Source: Novosphingobium sp.
GTDB lineage: Bacteria; Pseudomonadota; Alphaproteobacteria; Sphingomonadales; Sphingomonadaceae
DNA length: 32,855 nt
NCBI GenBank assembly: GCA_027311705.1
Contig: DAICYJ010000020.1
Location: 1 to 32,855, forward strand
Reading direction: 5' to 3'
Positions 7,577-17,433 of the stretch are shown here, one piece after another. The first letter of the stretch is position 1. Each line of letters starts with the position of its first letter. Both the position numbers and the translations under genes were made by a program. The notes under the pieces are model-generated. The model was not told the origin of the DNA. It was given only the letters and a program-made list of their open reading frames with translations, and searched no databases.

Positions 7577-8839
7577 TCAGAGGTCAATGAGCAACCGCGT
7601 AGGATCCTCAATCGCTTCCTTGATCGTCTTCAGTGCCGTCACCGCTTCCTTGCCGTCAATGATGCGATGGTCGTAGGACAGCGCGATATACATCATCGGG
7701 CGCACCACGATCTCGCCATTGCGGACGACCGGGCGGTCCTCGATGCGGTGCAGGCCCAGCACGGCGGACTGCGGCGGGTTGATGATCGGGGTGGACATGA
7801 GCCCGCCGAACACACCGCCGTTCGAGATGGTGAAGGTGCCGCCCGCCATGTCGGCCATGGTCAGCGTGCCATCGCGCGCGGCCTTGCCATAGTTGGCGAT
7901 GGCTTTTTCGATATCGGCAAAGCTCATCTTGTCGACATTGCGCACCACTGGCACGACCAGCCCGTTGGGGGCCGAAACCGCGACCGAGATATCGACGTAA
8001 TCGAAATAAACGATCTCATCACCCTGAATCTGGCCATTGACCGAAGGAATATCCTTCAGTGCCAGCACCGATGCCTTGGCAAAGAAGCTCATCAGGCCAA
8101 GCTTAACGCCGTGCTTCTTCTCGAACACGTCCTTGTACTTGGCGCGCGCTTCCATCACCGCGCTCATGTCCACGTCGTTGAACGTGGTGAGCAGCGCGGC
8201 GGTGTCCTGCGCGCTCTTCAGGCGCTTGGCGATGGTCTGGCGCAGGCGCGTCATCTTCACGCGCTCTTCGTTGCGTCCACCAGCCGGAGCTGCCGCAGCG
8301 ACAGGTGCCGCAACCGGTGCGGACACTGCCGGAGCAGGCGCGGCCTGCTTGGCGGCAGCGGCGGCCATCACGTCTTCCTTGGTCAGGCGGCCGTCCTTGC
8401 CGGTGCCCTTCACGGTCGAGGGATCAATGCCATATTCCAGCACCGCGCGGCGCACGGCTGGCGAAAGCGCCGCAGCCTCGCCCGATGGGGCTGCCACGGC
8501 CGCTGCAGCAGCCGGAGCCGGAGCCGGAGCTTCCGAAGCCGAAGCGGGCGGAACCGGCACTTCGGTGCGCGGGGCCGGGGCCTGCGCTCCTGCAGCCGCG
8601 ACGCTGTCTTCGATCAGCGCCAGCAGCGCGCCGACCGTCACGGTATCACCTTCAGCAGCCGCCAGCGCGCCCATCACGCCTGCAGCAGGCGCGGGCACTT
8701 CAACCGCCACCTTGTCGGTTTCCAGGCTGACAATCGGCTCGTCCAGCGCCACGGCCTCGCCGGGCTTCTTCAGCCACTGGCCAATGGTTGCTTCGCTGAC
8801 GCTTTCACCCAGTGTGGGGACTTTGACTTCAATCGACAT
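7577..8839 (-). CDS. odhB: 2-oxoglutarate dehydrogenase E2, dihydrolipoyl succinyltransferase
   Basis: Also called sucB. It forms the core of the 2-oxoglutarate dehydrogenase complex and transfers the succinyl group from its lipoyl arm to CoA. The domains are a lipoyl domain at about 1-78 with lipoylation lysine K43 in ETDKVAVE, an Ala/Pro-rich linker at 79-122, and the peripheral subunit-binding domain at 124-160 ([21 protein letters not shown]). A second linker follows, then the acyltransferase domain from about 190, with the catalytic SYDHRIIDG (H391 and D395). The 420 residues are normal length. AAGGA precedes the ATG. It follows odhA after a 27-nt gap, consistent with one operon. Confidence 0.98.
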   Translation of the reverse strand: MSIEVKVPTLGESVSEATIGQWLKKPGEAVALDEPIVSLETDKVAVEVPAPAAGVMGALAAAEGDTVTVGALLALIEDSVAAAGAQAPAPRTEVPVPPASASEAPAPAPAAAAAVAAPSGEAAALSPAVRRAVLEYGIDPSTVKGTGKDGRLTKEDVMAAAAAKQAAPAPAVSAPVAAPVAAAAPAGGRNEERVKMTRLRQTIAKRLKSAQDTAALLTTFNDVDMSAVMEARAKYKDVFEKKHGVKLGLMSFFAKASVLALKDIPSVNGQIQGDEIVYFDYVDISVAVSAPNGLVVPVVRNVDKMSFADIEKAIANYGKAARDGTLTMADMAGGTFTISNGGVFGGLMSTPIINPPQSAVLGLHRIEDRPVVRNGEIVVRPMMYIALSYDHRIIDGKEAVTALKTIKEAIEDPTRLLIDL

Positions 8840-8866
8840 AGCTTCGTTCCTTGGGGAGAAGGAAAT

Positions 8867-11719
8867 TCAGTTCTTCTTCTGGCGACGGATCTCGCCGCGC
8901 ACCGACAGGCCCAGCGCATCGGCTACCAGCGCGCCTTGCTCGCTGGTATGGCGGCTGGCGAGGCCCGTAGCGGGCGATGCGGCAGCCGTGCGTCCGGCAT
9001 AGCGTGCGCGCGCCACCTTGCTCTTGGCCGCTTTCAGCGATTCCTCGATCATCGGTTCAACGAAGAACCACGAACCATTGTTCCGCGGTTCTTCCTGGCA
9101 CCACACCACCTCTTCCAGATTGGTCATGCGCGAAAGGCGCAGGGCCAGCGGATCGCCGGGGAAGGGGTAGAGCTGTTCCAGACGGATGATCTGCGTATCG
9201 GTGATGCCCGCCGCATCGCGCGCTTCCATCAGGTCATAGGCGACCTTGCCCGAACACAGCACCACACGCTTCGTATCGAGGTCCGCCGCAGGCTTCATGT
9301 CCGAAAGTATGCGCATGAAGTGCCCTTCGCCGATGAAATCGGACGCGGCTGACTTCGCCAGCGGATGGCGCAGCAGGCTCTTGGGCGTCATGATGATCAG
9401 CGGCTTGCGGAACGGGCGGTGCATCTGCCGGCGCAGCACGTGGAAGTAGTTGGCCGGAGTGGTGATGTTGCACACCTGCAGGTTGTCTTCTGCACAAAGC
9501 TGCAGATAGCGCTCCATGCGGGCTGAGGAATGCTCCGGCCCTTGGCCTTCATACCCGTGCGGCAGCAGCATGACGAGGCCGTTGGCGCGCAGCCACTTGG
9601 CTTCGGATGCGGCAATGTACTGGTCGATCACGATCTGCGCGCCATTGGCAAAATCGCCAAACTGCGCTTCCCAAAGCACCAGGCTCTTGGGGTCGGCGCT
9701 GGCATAGCCATATTCAAAGCCCAGCACGCCATATTCCGAAAGCGTGGAATCCAGCACTTCGAACGTGCCATGCGGCAAGGACTTCAGCGGCACATACTTG
9801 CGCTCGTCGGTCTGATCGACCCACACGGCATGACGCTGGCTGAAGGTGCCGCGTCCGCAATCCTGCCCGGACAGGCGCACGCCATAGCCTTCGGAAACGA
9901 GGCTGCCGAACGCCAATGCTTCGCCGGTCGCCCAGTCAAAGCCTTGGCCGGTGGCGAACATCTCGCGCTTGGCATCGATCACGCGGCTCAGCGTTTTGTG
10001 GACAGTCAGATCATCCGGCACCGTGGTCAGCGTGCGGCCAAGGCTGTCAAACAGCTTCTGATCGATACCCGTGCCCACATTGCGCCGTGCCGATACCGGA
10101 TCGGCTGGCTTGTTGAAGCCCGACCAGCGTCCGCCGAACCAATCAGCCTCGTTGGCCTTGTAGCCCTTGGCCGCCTCGAATTCCTTCTCCAGCGCGGCGG
10201 TGAAGTGGCTTTCCACTTCGCCCTTGTGGTTGGCATCGATCACGCCTTCGGCCACGAGCCGCTTGGCATAGATCTCGCTCACGCCCGGGTGCTGGCGGAT
10301 CTTTGCATACATCAGCGGCTGCGTGAACGAAGGCTCATCGCCCTCGTTGTGGCCGAAACGCCTGTAGCACCACATGTCGACCACGATATCGCGGCCAAAC
10401 TTCTGGCGGTAATCAATCGCCAGCTTGCACACGAAAGTCACCGCTTCGGGATCATCGCCGTTCACGTGCAGGATCGGGGCCTGCACACCCTTGGCCACAT
10501 CCGAAGGATAGGGCGATCCGCGCGAGAACTGCGGGCTGGTGGTGAAACCGATCTGGTTGTTGATGATGAAGTGGATGCACCCGCCGGTATCATAGCCGCG
10601 CACGCCCGAAAGGCCGAAGCACTCCCACACGATGCCCTGGCCCGCAAAGGCCGCATCGCCGTGGATCAGCACCGGCAGCACCTGCTTGTGCTTGGCATCG
10701 GGCCCCACATCGCCGCCGATGTCATCGCGGAACACCTGCTGCGCGCGGACTTTGCCCAGCACGATCGGGTCCACCGTTTCCAGATGCGAAGGGTTGGGCA
10801 CCAGGCTCATATGAACCTTGATCCCGTCAAATTCGCGGTCGGTGCTGGTGCCGAGGTGATACTTCACATCGCCCGATCCGCCCACGTCCTGCGGGTTGGC
10901 GCTGCCGCCCGAAAATTCGTGGAAGATCACGCGGTATGGCTTGGCCATCACATTGGCCAGCACGTTCAAACGGCCACGGTGGGCCATGCCGTACACGATC
11001 TCGCGCACGCCCAGCTGGCCACCATACTTGATGATCGCTTCCAGCGCCGGAATCATCGATTCCCCGCCATCAAGGCCAAAACGCTTGGTGCCGACGTATT
11101 TCTTGCCGAGGAACTTTTCGTACTGCTCACCGCGCACCACGGCAGCCAGAATGGCTTTCTTGCCGTTGGGGGTGAAGTCTACCGACTTGTCGCCGCCTTC
11201 GATCCGCTCCTGAATGAAGCGGCGCTCTTCCACATCGGCGATGTGCATGTATTCAAAGCCGATGTGCCCGCAATAGTTGGCGCGCAGGATCGCCACCAGC
11301 TCTTCGAGCGTCGCCCATTCGAGGCCCAGCACGCCGCCGATATAGATTTTGCGCTTGGCATCGGCAGCGGTGAAGCCATGGAATTCAGGCGAAAGGTCGG
11401 CCGGCAGCTTCTGACGGGCAAGGCCCAGCGGATCGAGATCGGCGGCCAGATGCCCGCGCACACGATAGGTGCGGATCAGCGTCATCGCGCGGATCGAATC
11501 CATCGCGGCCTGCTGCAGCGCGGCTTCATCAAGCGGCGCACCGGCCTTCTTGACCGCTTCCTTGATGGCAACTTTCATCGCCATCGGGTCCATCGCCTGC
11601 GTCAGGTCATCGCCTGCGGCAGCGTCCATGATCGGCCAGCGCTTGTTCGCCCATGAAGGCCCGGCTTGCGGCCCTTCCTGCGAAGGATCGACATCGAAAT
11701 CGTGCAGTTCAGAACCCAT
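8867..11719 (-). CDS. odhA: 2-oxoglutarate dehydrogenase E1
   Basis: Also called sucA. This thiamine diphosphate enzyme decarboxylates 2-oxoglutarate and succinylates the lipoyl arm of E2. The product is 950 residues, as expected. It carries the E1 N-terminal segment, the ThDP/magnesium motif region GDAAFAGQGIVWEC followed by IINNQIGFTT, and the transketolase-like C-terminal half (HGYEGQGPEHSSARMERYLQ). The frame is open upstream to 11770, but the ATG at 11719 has AAGGAG 6 nt before it and starts MGSELHDFDVDPS, so this start is chosen. It is followed by odhB. The 244-bp space upstream holds a family-A element, which separates it from the GIY-YIG gene. Confidence 0.98.
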   Translation of the reverse strand: MGSELHDFDVDPSQEGPQAGPSWANKRWPIMDAAAGDDLTQAMDPMAMKVAIKEAVKKAGAPLDEAALQQAAMDSIRAMTLIRTYRVRGHLAADLDPLGLARQKLPADLSPEFHGFTAADAKRKIYIGGVLGLEWATLEELVAILRANYCGHIGFEYMHIADVEERRFIQERIEGGDKSVDFTPNGKKAILAAVVRGEQYEKFLGKKYVGTKRFGLDGGESMIPALEAIIKYGGQLGVREIVYGMAHRGRLNVLANVMAKPYRVIFHEFSGGSANPQDVGGSGDVKYHLGTSTDREFDGIKVHMSLVPNPSHLETVDPIVLGKVRAQQVFRDDIGGDVGPDAKHKQVLPVLIHGDAAFAGQGIVWECFGLSGVRGYDTGGCIHFIINNQIGFTTSPQFSRGSPYPSDVAKGVQAPILHVNGDDPEAVTFVCKLAIDYRQKFGRDIVVDMWCYRRFGHNEGDEPSFTQPLMYAKIRQHPGVSEIYAKRLVAEGVIDANHKGEVESHFTAALEKEFEAAKGYKANEADWFGGRWSGFNKPADPVSARRNVGTGIDQKLFDSLGRTLTTVPDDLTVHKTLSRVIDAKREMFATGQGFDWATGEALAFGSLVSEGYGVRLSGQDCGRGTFSQRHAVWVDQTDERKYVPLKSLPHGTFEVLDSTLSEYGVLGFEYGYASADPKSLVLWEAQFGDFANGAQIVIDQYIAASEAKWLRANGLVMLLPHGYEGQGPEHSSARMERYLQLCAEDNLQVCNITTPANYFHVLRRQMHRPFRKPLIIMTPKSLLRHPLAKSAASDFIGEGHFMRILSDMKPAADLDTKRVVLCSGKVAYDLMEARDAAGITDTQIIRLEQLYPFPGDPLALRLSRMTNLEEVVWCQEEPRNNGSWFFVEPMIEESLKAAKSKVARARYAGRTAAASPATGLASRHTSEQGALVADALGLSVRGEIRRQKKN

Positions 11720-11801
11720 TACCAACTCCTTGTCCCCCCGGGGAGGATGGGGGCTTCGGACAAAACGCAATCACCTGACACCGACAAACCCCAAGATGCC
11801 A

Positions 11802-11915
11802 CCGCTCCCCCGCGAAGGCGGGGGCCTCAGGGAACGTTACGTAAGCTTGCTGAACAAGCGTTTCGTAACACCACCGAGGTCCCCGCCCCAAAAAAATTCT
11901 GGCGCGGGGACGCAA
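11802..11915. repeat. family A palindrome (diverged right half) upstream of odhA
   Basis: The left half, CCCCCGCGAAGGCGGGGG then CCTCAGG, is intact. The right half is CCGAGGTCCCCGCCCC, then an A-rich stretch, then GGCGCGGGGACGC, so its hairpin loop has been replaced. The middle contains its own small hairpin (AAGCTTGCTGAACAAGC). It lies on the odhA side of the GIY-YIG gene. Confidence 0.8.
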
Positions 11916-11963
11916 GCTGTCTTTTGGCCAAGTCGTCCCAAAGCAACCTCACAACAAAGCCGC

Positions 11964-12257
11964 TCAAGGCATCAGGCCATCTTCGAACAGATCCCGCCAA
12001 TCCGGGTTCCGCTCTTCGATGCGGGCGACCTTCCACGCCCGGTTCCACTTCTTCATCCGGTGTTCGAACGTCCGAGCATCTTCGATGCTGTCGAACCTCT
12101 CGCACCAGACCAACCGTTCGCAGTTGTAATCCCGGGTAAACCCCGGAACTGCCCGGCTCCGGTGCTGGGCGATCCTCTGCGAAAGATCGCTCGTAACACC
12201 GATATACAAAACTCCGCCCGGCTTGTTCGTCAGTATGTAGACGTAGCCGGGCTTCAC
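11964..12257 (-). CDS. single-domain GIY-YIG nuclease-like protein
   Basis: The 97-residue product is a stand-alone GIY-YIG domain. YVYILTN at residues 5-11 and LYIGVTSDL near 17-25 are the two strands that name the family. The R and H of QRIAQHR follow, and a glutamate lies in DARTFEHRMKKWNRAWK at the position expected for metal binding. Family members of this size include YhbQ-like proteins, whose cellular role is unclear; DNA cleavage is an inference from the fold. It lies between sucD and odhA on the same strand, interrupting the TCA order, and a family-A palindrome lies on each side (11802-11915 and 12286-12371). That arrangement suggests insertion as a unit. Confidence 0.9.
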   Translation of the reverse strand: MKPGYVYILTNKPGGVLYIGVTSDLSQRIAQHRSRAVPGFTRDYNCERLVWCERFDSIEDARTFEHRMKKWNRAWKVARIEERNPDWRDLFEDGLMP

Positions 12258-12285
12258 CTGTTCAGAACCTCATCTCAAAAAACCA

Positions 12286-12371
12286 CTGCTCCCCCGCGTA
12301 GGCGGGGGCCTCAGGCGTTTTACGCTGATGTTTCGTAAACCTCCTGAGGTCCCCGCTTTCGCGGGGACGCA
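12286..12371. repeat. family A palindrome between sucD and the GIY-YIG gene
   Basis: This is a full copy: GCTCCCCCGCGTAGGCGGGG, CCTCAGGCGTTTTACG, a short middle, CGTAAACCTCCTGAGG, and TCCCCGCTTTCGCGGGGACG. It ends about 12 nt beyond the sucD stop codon, so it could also act as a 3' hairpin stabilising the mdh-sucD message. Confidence 0.9.
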
Positions 12372-12383
12372 GGTGCTTTTGAG

Positions 12384-13274
12384 TTATACCCGCTCTTTCA
12401 GCACTTCGGCCAGCGTTTCGCCCAGCAGCGAAGGCGAGGACGAGACCTTGATTCCGGCCGCTTCCATGGCTGCGATCTTGCTGTCTGCATCGCCCTTGCC
12501 GCCCGAAACGATGGCCCCGGCATGGCCCATGCGGCGGCCTGGAGGCGCCGTGCGGCCCGCGATGAAGCCGGCCATCGGCTTCTTGCGGCCACGCTTGGCT
12601 TCGTCGATCAGGAACTGCGCGGCCTGCTCTTCAGCGTCGCCACCGATTTCGCCGATCATGATGATCGACTTGGTGGCTTCGTCGGCCAGGAACAGCTCCA
12701 GCACGTCGATGAAGTTGGTGCCGTTGACCGGGTCACCGCCGATGCCGACAGCCGTGGTCTGGCCAAGTCCGATGTTCGATGTCTGGAACACGGCTTCATA
12801 AGTCAGCGTGCCCGAGCGCGAGACGACGCCCACGGTGCCTTCCTTGAAGATCGACCCTGGCATGATGCCGATCTTGCACTGGTTCGGCGTCAGCACGCCG
12901 GGGCAGTTAGGCCCGATCAGGCGGCTCTTGGAACCGACCAGCGCGCGCTTGACCTTTACCATGTCCATCACCGGGATGCCCTCGGTGATGCACACGATCA
13001 GTTCCATCTCGGCATCGATGGCTTCGAGGATCGAGTCAGCAGCGAACGGCGGCGGAACGTAGATGCACGAAGCGGTCGCACCCGTGGCGTGCTTGGCTTC
13101 GGCCACGGTGTTGAAGTTGGGCAGGCCAATGTGCGTCGTGCCGCCCTTGCCGGGGGTCACGCCGCCGACCATCTGCGTGCCGTATGCCAGCGCCTGTTCG
13201 GTATGGAACGTGCCGGTCGCGCCGGTCATCCCTTGCGTGATGACCTTGGTATTCTTGTCGATGAGGATGCTCAT
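12384..13274 (-). CDS. sucD: succinate-CoA ligase alpha subunit
   Basis: It makes succinate and a nucleoside triphosphate from succinyl-CoA together with the SucC beta subunit. The 296-residue product has the CoA-binding N-terminal domain ([19 protein letters not shown], 15-33), the ligase domain, and the phosphohistidine in [10 protein letters not shown] (H251). All family hallmarks are present. Its ATG overlaps the stop of the unknown gene upstream by 4 nt (ATGA), and its ribosome binding site AAGGAG lies inside that gene's last codons, so its translation is likely coupled to it. sucC, usually the direct neighbour, is not in the window. Confidence 0.97.
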   Translation of the reverse strand: MSILIDKNTKVITQGMTGATGTFHTEQALAYGTQMVGGVTPGKGGTTHIGLPNFNTVAEAKHATGATASCIYVPPPFAADSILEAIDAEMELIVCITEGIPVMDMVKVKRALVGSKSRLIGPNCPGVLTPNQCKIGIMPGSIFKEGTVGVVSRSGTLTYEAVFQTSNIGLGQTTAVGIGGDPVNGTNFIDVLELFLADEATKSIIMIGEIGGDAEEQAAQFLIDEAKRGRKKPMAGFIAGRTAPPGRRMGHAGAIVSGGKGDADSKIAAMEAAGIKVSSSPSLLGETLAEVLKERV

Positions 13275-13744
13275 TGTTTTTTCAGCTCCTTAAATTCACG
13301 CGAAAACTGGCGCCAGGCACCCTGAGATTCTGGCTTTAGTTCTTCACCGGGGAAGTGGATTTCACCGTCACCCTCATCCCCGCTCACGTCATAAAACCCG
13401 ACACCGTATTTCACGGCGAGTTTGCGGACCAAAGGGTAGGCGGCCTCGGCTTGCGACCATGGAAAGGTAATATAGATGACGTGATGACCGATGCTGAAAT
13501 CGGCGAGTTTATCTTCTACACCGGGAACCAAGAGATCTTCATCTGTTGGCGCGCCGGGGCCATTCATGTTGCGATAGGTCTTGCGCGCCTCTAGGAAGAA
13601 AGCGCGCAACTCCGGCGTTGTATTGGCCGGATCATCGTATGAATGGCCCTCGGCCCATTCAGCTTGCGCATGATACCACTCGACGAACGCTCCCCTGTCG
13701 TGGGGAGCGACCGCCGGGTCAAATACCATGAGGTCGTAGCTCAC
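13271..13744 (-). CDS. unknown protein inserted between mdh and sucD
   Basis: The 157-residue product ([27 protein letters not shown]...) contains blocks such as [46 protein letters not shown] and [12 protein letters not shown] recall similar stand-alone proteins of unknown function in diverse Gram-negative bacteria, but cannot name the family with certainty. The start is a GTG 9 nt after the mdh stop with no clear ribosome binding site, so translation may depend on read-on from mdh. The stop overlaps the sucD start (ATGA). The DNA looks less GC-rich and has more A/T-ending codons than mdh and sucD on either side, which suggests transfer into the operon. It occupies the place where sucC would be expected. 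Confidence 0.85.
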   Translation of the reverse strand: MSYDLMVFDPAVAPHDRGAFVEWYHAQAEWAEGHSYDDPANTTPELRAFFLEARKTYRNMNGPGAPTDEDLLVPGVEDKLADFSIGHHVIYITFPWSQAEAAYPLVRKLAVKYGVGFYDVSGDEGDGEIHFPGEELKPESQGAWRQFSREFKELKKQ

Positions 13745-13753
13745 AGCGTTTAC

Positions 13754-14935
<1,182 letters not shown>

Positions 14936-14939
14936 ACAC

Positions 14940-15095
14940 CCGCTCCCCTGCGCCAGAGGTCGTTGGGGCGGGGGCCTCAGGGTTGTTACGCAACCTCCCC
15001 ACAATCCACCCGCTCCCCCGCGAAGGCGGGGGCCTCAGGCGTGTTATGGAACACATGGGTAACACGCCTGAGGTCCCCGCCTTCGCGGGGACGCA
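14940..15095. repeat. family A: one half copy and one full copy
   Basis: The segment at 14940-14995 is a diverged left half (GCTCCCCTGCGCC...GGCGGGGGCCTCAGGGTTG). The segment at 15011-15095 is a near-perfect full copy: CCCCCGCGAAGGCGGGGG, CCTCAGGCGTGTTA, a short middle, TAACACGCCTGAGG, TCCCCGCCTTCGCGGGGA. In the full copy the two arms pair almost without mismatch over about 35 bp. Confidence 0.9.
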
Positions 15096-15122
15096 CATTT
15101 TGTAGCGCCAACTCCATGACGC

Positions 15123-15152
15123 AAAAAAGCCCCGGCGTTTCCACCGGGGCTT
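15123..15152 (-). terminator. rho-independent terminator
   Basis: AGCCCCGG and CCGGGGCT form an 8-bp stem with an 8-nt loop. On the minus strand the stem is followed by a run of T residues. It lies about 35 nt past the stop of the 15188-15490 gene and fits as its terminator. Confidence 0.88.
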
Positions 15153-15187
15153 CCCTTGCGTTTCCTCTCCGCAAACTTTTGCGGGGC

Positions 15188-15490
15188 TCAGCGGTGGCGG
15201 CGTGCCTTGAAGTCGCGCGCCATGCGTCGGTCGAGCGTGTTGCAAACTTCCAGCCAGAACGCGCTGCGCGTCGCATCGCCGTTCGCTTCGGCAATCATGG
15301 CGGCATCGCGCGCGCGGGCGGCGGCGGAAAATCCATGGGCTGCAAACAGCCGCAAGGCGCTGTCGAGCGCAGCTTGCGGTTGCATCTGTGCGCTTGCGGA
15401 ATTGTCATTCACCGCACGCAAGTGCCGCCGCCGCACGGGCCGCGCCATGCATGGGGAAATAATCCCATACTTCGGGGCAAATCGCACCAT
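15188..15490 (-). CDS. small basic conserved protein of unknown function
   Basis: The product has up to 100 residues: a basic N-terminal part (MARPVRRRHLRAVNDN from residue 15), then a helical segment (ALDSALRLFAAHGFSAAARARDAAMIAEANGD) and a basic tail. I recall similar short proteins in sphingomonads but no assigned function. Two starts are possible. The ATG at 15490 has AAGGAG 12 nt upstream, a little far. The ATG at 15448 begins with the MARPVRRRHLR block but has no clear ribosome binding site. A strong terminator follows, which supports a real transcript. Confidence 0.65.
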   Translation of the reverse strand: MVRFAPKYGIISPCMARPVRRRHLRAVNDNSASAQMQPQAALDSALRLFAAHGFSAAARARDAAMIAEANGDATRSAFWLEVCNTLDRRMARDFKARRHR

Positions 15491-15670
15491 ATTCCGTCAC
15501 TTCTCCTTTGCGGTCCGGGCGAAACGCCAAACCGCTCTCCACAGCACCCTCTCTATGCCTCGCGGACTAAGAGTGTGTTCTATGACAGGGTAAAGGAACC
15601 GGTAATCACCTTATACGAAACAGTTTTGCGACAGGCTGGAGGTTGCCGGTGACGCAGCGCTTTTAAGGGG
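15491..15670. other. intergenic sequence without recognised features
   Basis: About 180 bp lie between the small basic protein and the family C palindrome. The part next to the gene must hold its minus-strand promoter and ribosome binding site. Beyond the AAGGAG motif I see no specific signal. Confidence 0.4.
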
Positions 15671-15831
15671 TTCACGCAGAGGCCGCAGAGAAGAAGGAGA
15701 GGCGCAGAGGCGATGCTGCAGGCCGAAGGCCTGTGCCATTATTTGCTCGGGCGACGCCGAAAGAGACAGCGGCTTTGCCGCAGACATTGGCTCCTCCGCG
15801 CCTCTCCTTCTTCTCCGCGTCTCTGCGCGAA
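15671..15831. repeat. family C: second large imperfect inverted repeat
   Basis: The left arm at about 15671-15710 (ACGCAGAGGCCGCAGAG, then AAGAAGGAGAGGCGCAGAGG) pairs with the right arm at about 15790-15831 (CTCCGCGCCTCTCCTTC, then TTCTCCGCGTCTCTGCGCG) over roughly 40 bp with a few mismatches. About 80 bp separate the arms and carry the small hairpin GGCCGAAGGCC. It lies just past the stop of the SleB-like gene. Confidence 0.75.
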
Positions 15832-15848
15832 ACAGAAATCGCGAAGCT

Positions 15849-17117
15849 CTAAGCCCTCGGCTGCGCAATCCACTGGCTGGCACCTTCATGCCCCGGCAGC
15901 ACCGATCCGCTGCCCGATGCCGGAGCTTCGCCCGCGTTCGGTGCCTTGCCCACAGGCGCAACCAGCCCGGGCAAACCTTGTGCCCGGAACACCGCATCGC
16001 CGCCACGCTGCAGGAGCGGCGCAGCATAAGCCGGGGCAGGGCCGACCACAGACGTCGAGGCCGCCGCAATCTTCCCCGCCTCGAACGCCTTCTCCAAAGC
16101 CAGCGGATCGGCAATATCGGCAGGCGATGGCGTCCACGTGCGTGGATGGGGTGCGGCAATCGGCTCGCGCCCGGCATAGCGCGCGGTGAAGGCCGAGGGC
16201 TTCCCGGCAGCGCCCGCCCAGTTATAGAACCGATGCGCGCCAATTGTGCCGATAAAGCTCAGGCTCGGCGCCCAGTATGGATGCACCGCCGTGGTGTGAT
16301 AGTGTGTCGCCAGCCCCACCGGCGCATAGACATTGCCTGCCAGCGCATCTGCCGCCACACGCCGCGCGCGGTCCCAGAACGCCTTCATCGGCTTGCGGGC
16401 CAGCGATCCGTCGCAGGCGAACGAGAACTGGCACGATGGCCGCTCCGATCCCTGATAGACCACGCCGCACACCGTATTCGGCCATGCCGGATGCGCCACC
16501 CGGTTCAGCACCACTTGCGCCACCGCGCGCTGGCCCGCGTCAGGCTCGCTCGCCGCCTCATAGTAGATCGCGGTCGTCAGGCACTGCAACGCGCGCCAAC
16601 GGTCCTCGGTCGTGCCGGTGGCCAGTATCGGACGGGCCGAGCCGATATCGGCATCGCTCTTGCTCTGATCCCATTTCGCCTGATCCCATTTGGATTGCGC
16701 CTCGGTCGGCTCGATCAGCCCGCTGTCTTGCGTATCGAGCCAATAGAACGCCGATCCCGGAAAGCTCTCGCCTCCACGCTCGAACGGCTGAAGACCAGCC
16801 ATCTGCACACGCGCGGTCGCCGCACGCACGCCGCCCGGCTCGCCCCAGCCAATGGGGCTGAGCACCGTGGCCAGAAGGCCGAACACGGCCACACCCGCCA
16901 GCCGCTGCCGCAGCACCGAAGGCCCGCGCAAGGCCCGCCGGATCGAGCGCATGTCGCGCCGCCGCACGCGCGCGGCAAAGTCGCGGGGGCGGGGTTCGGA
17001 TACCAACACCGGACCCTGCAGGATTGCGCCTTCGGGAACAGCCTTGGCCGCAACCGCACGCTGCTGCGGCAGGGCCGCAGGCAGATCGATGGGCCGATAG
17101 GCAAAGTCCAAAGGCAT
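15849..17117 (-). CDS. SleB-like cell-wall hydrolase, membrane anchored
   Basis: The 422-residue product has a basic cytoplasmic N-terminus, one hydrophobic segment at about 71-90, and a Hydrolase_2/SleB domain at about 170-300. The domain shows CLTTAIYYEAASEP (E187 as probable catalytic acid), GQRAVAQVVLNRVAHPAWP, CQFSFACDGS and ATHYHTTAVHPYW. SleB proteins cut peptidoglycan glycan strands. In non-spore-forming alphaproteobacteria they are thought to act in wall remodelling, with the domain in the periplasm. A short internal repeat (SKWDQAKWDQSK) precedes the domain, and the C-terminal 120 residues are Ala/Pro/Gly-rich. The ATG at 17117 starts directly before the DFAYRPID segment; its ribosome binding site is weak. 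Confidence 0.9.
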   Translation of the reverse strand: MPLDFAYRPIDLPAALPQQRAVAAKAVPEGAILQGPVLVSEPRPRDFAARVRRRDMRSIRRALRGPSVLRQRLAGVAVFGLLATVLSPIGWGEPGGVRAATARVQMAGLQPFERGGESFPGSAFYWLDTQDSGLIEPTEAQSKWDQAKWDQSKSDADIGSARPILATGTTEDRWRALQCLTTAIYYEAASEPDAGQRAVAQVVLNRVAHPAWPNTVCGVVYQGSERPSCQFSFACDGSLARKPMKAFWDRARRVAADALAGNVYAPVGLATHYHTTAVHPYWAPSLSFIGTIGAHRFYNWAGAAGKPSAFTARYAGREPIAAPHPRTWTPSPADIADPLALEKAFEAGKIAAASTSVVGPAPAYAAPLLQRGGDAVFRAQGLPGLVAPVGKAPNAGEAPASGSGSVLPGHEGASQWIAQPRA

Positions 17118-17259
17118 GGTGGAGCCAAAAATCCTGATAATTCCCCGTCCCGCTAATCCTTTGCGCAGGTGAGCGCATCTGTGGATTTCCCGCTGTCCCG
17201 ATGCGGTACATCCCCCTTCGATCCGGTTAATTGCCCCCGCTTCTTGCCTCCAACCGGTT

Positions 17260-17352
17260 CGTCATTGCGAGGAGGCAAAGCCGACGAAGCAATCCAGAGT
17301 CGTGTCATTCCGCTCTGGATTGCTTCCCCACTGCGTGGGTTCGCAATGACGA
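17260..17352. repeat. family D palindrome (TCATTGCGAG ... CGCAATGACGA)
   Basis: CGTCATTGCGAGGAGGC at the left pairs with TTCGCAATGACG at the right. The inner segment AGCAATCCAGAG pairs with CTCTGGATTGCT. Elements of this type are known to me as dispersed repeats in many proteobacteria. It ends about 40 bp before the -35 box of the btuB promoter. The 17118-17259 stretch before it holds no gene. Confidence 0.75.
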
Positions 17353-17391
17353 TGCTAGGTAGCGATCCTGTCCCAAAGTGCAGGTCGCCCC

Positions 17392-17420
17392 TTGCCGAGC
17401 TTTGAATTTCCGGCTAATAT
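17392..17420 (+). promoter_or_regulatory. sigma70-type promoter of the B12 uptake operon
   Basis: TTGCCG (17392-17397) and TAATAT (17415-17420) are separated by exactly 17 bp. The predicted transcript starts near 17427, directly before the riboswitch. This spacing and position make it the best promoter visible in the window. Confidence 0.75.
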
Positions 17421-17433
17421 CCGCGCCGACGCC

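Noticed and set aside
7667..9352. 561-codon plus-strand frame across odhB and odhA
   Set aside because: It runs antisense through two separate real genes and their spacer, with very biased Arg/His composition.
9530..11656. Long open frame (708 codons) on the plus strand
   Set aside because: It is antisense to odhA, whose protein is unmistakable. Long opposite-strand frames are expected in GC-rich genes. The translation resembles no family.
11720..11770. Upstream extension of odhA
   Set aside because: The ATG at 11719 has a strong AAGGAG site 6 nt away. The extra residues (MRFVRSPHPPRGDKELV) come from the spacer.
13271..13744. The mdh-sucD spacer gene as a diverged sucC
   Set aside because: It is only 157 residues against about 400 for SucC and shows no ATP-grasp motifs.
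15611..16243. 210-codon minus-strand frame at the end of the SleB-like gene
   Set aside because: It overlaps the SleB-like gene in another frame and continues into the family C palindrome, with Arg-rich low-complexity sequence.
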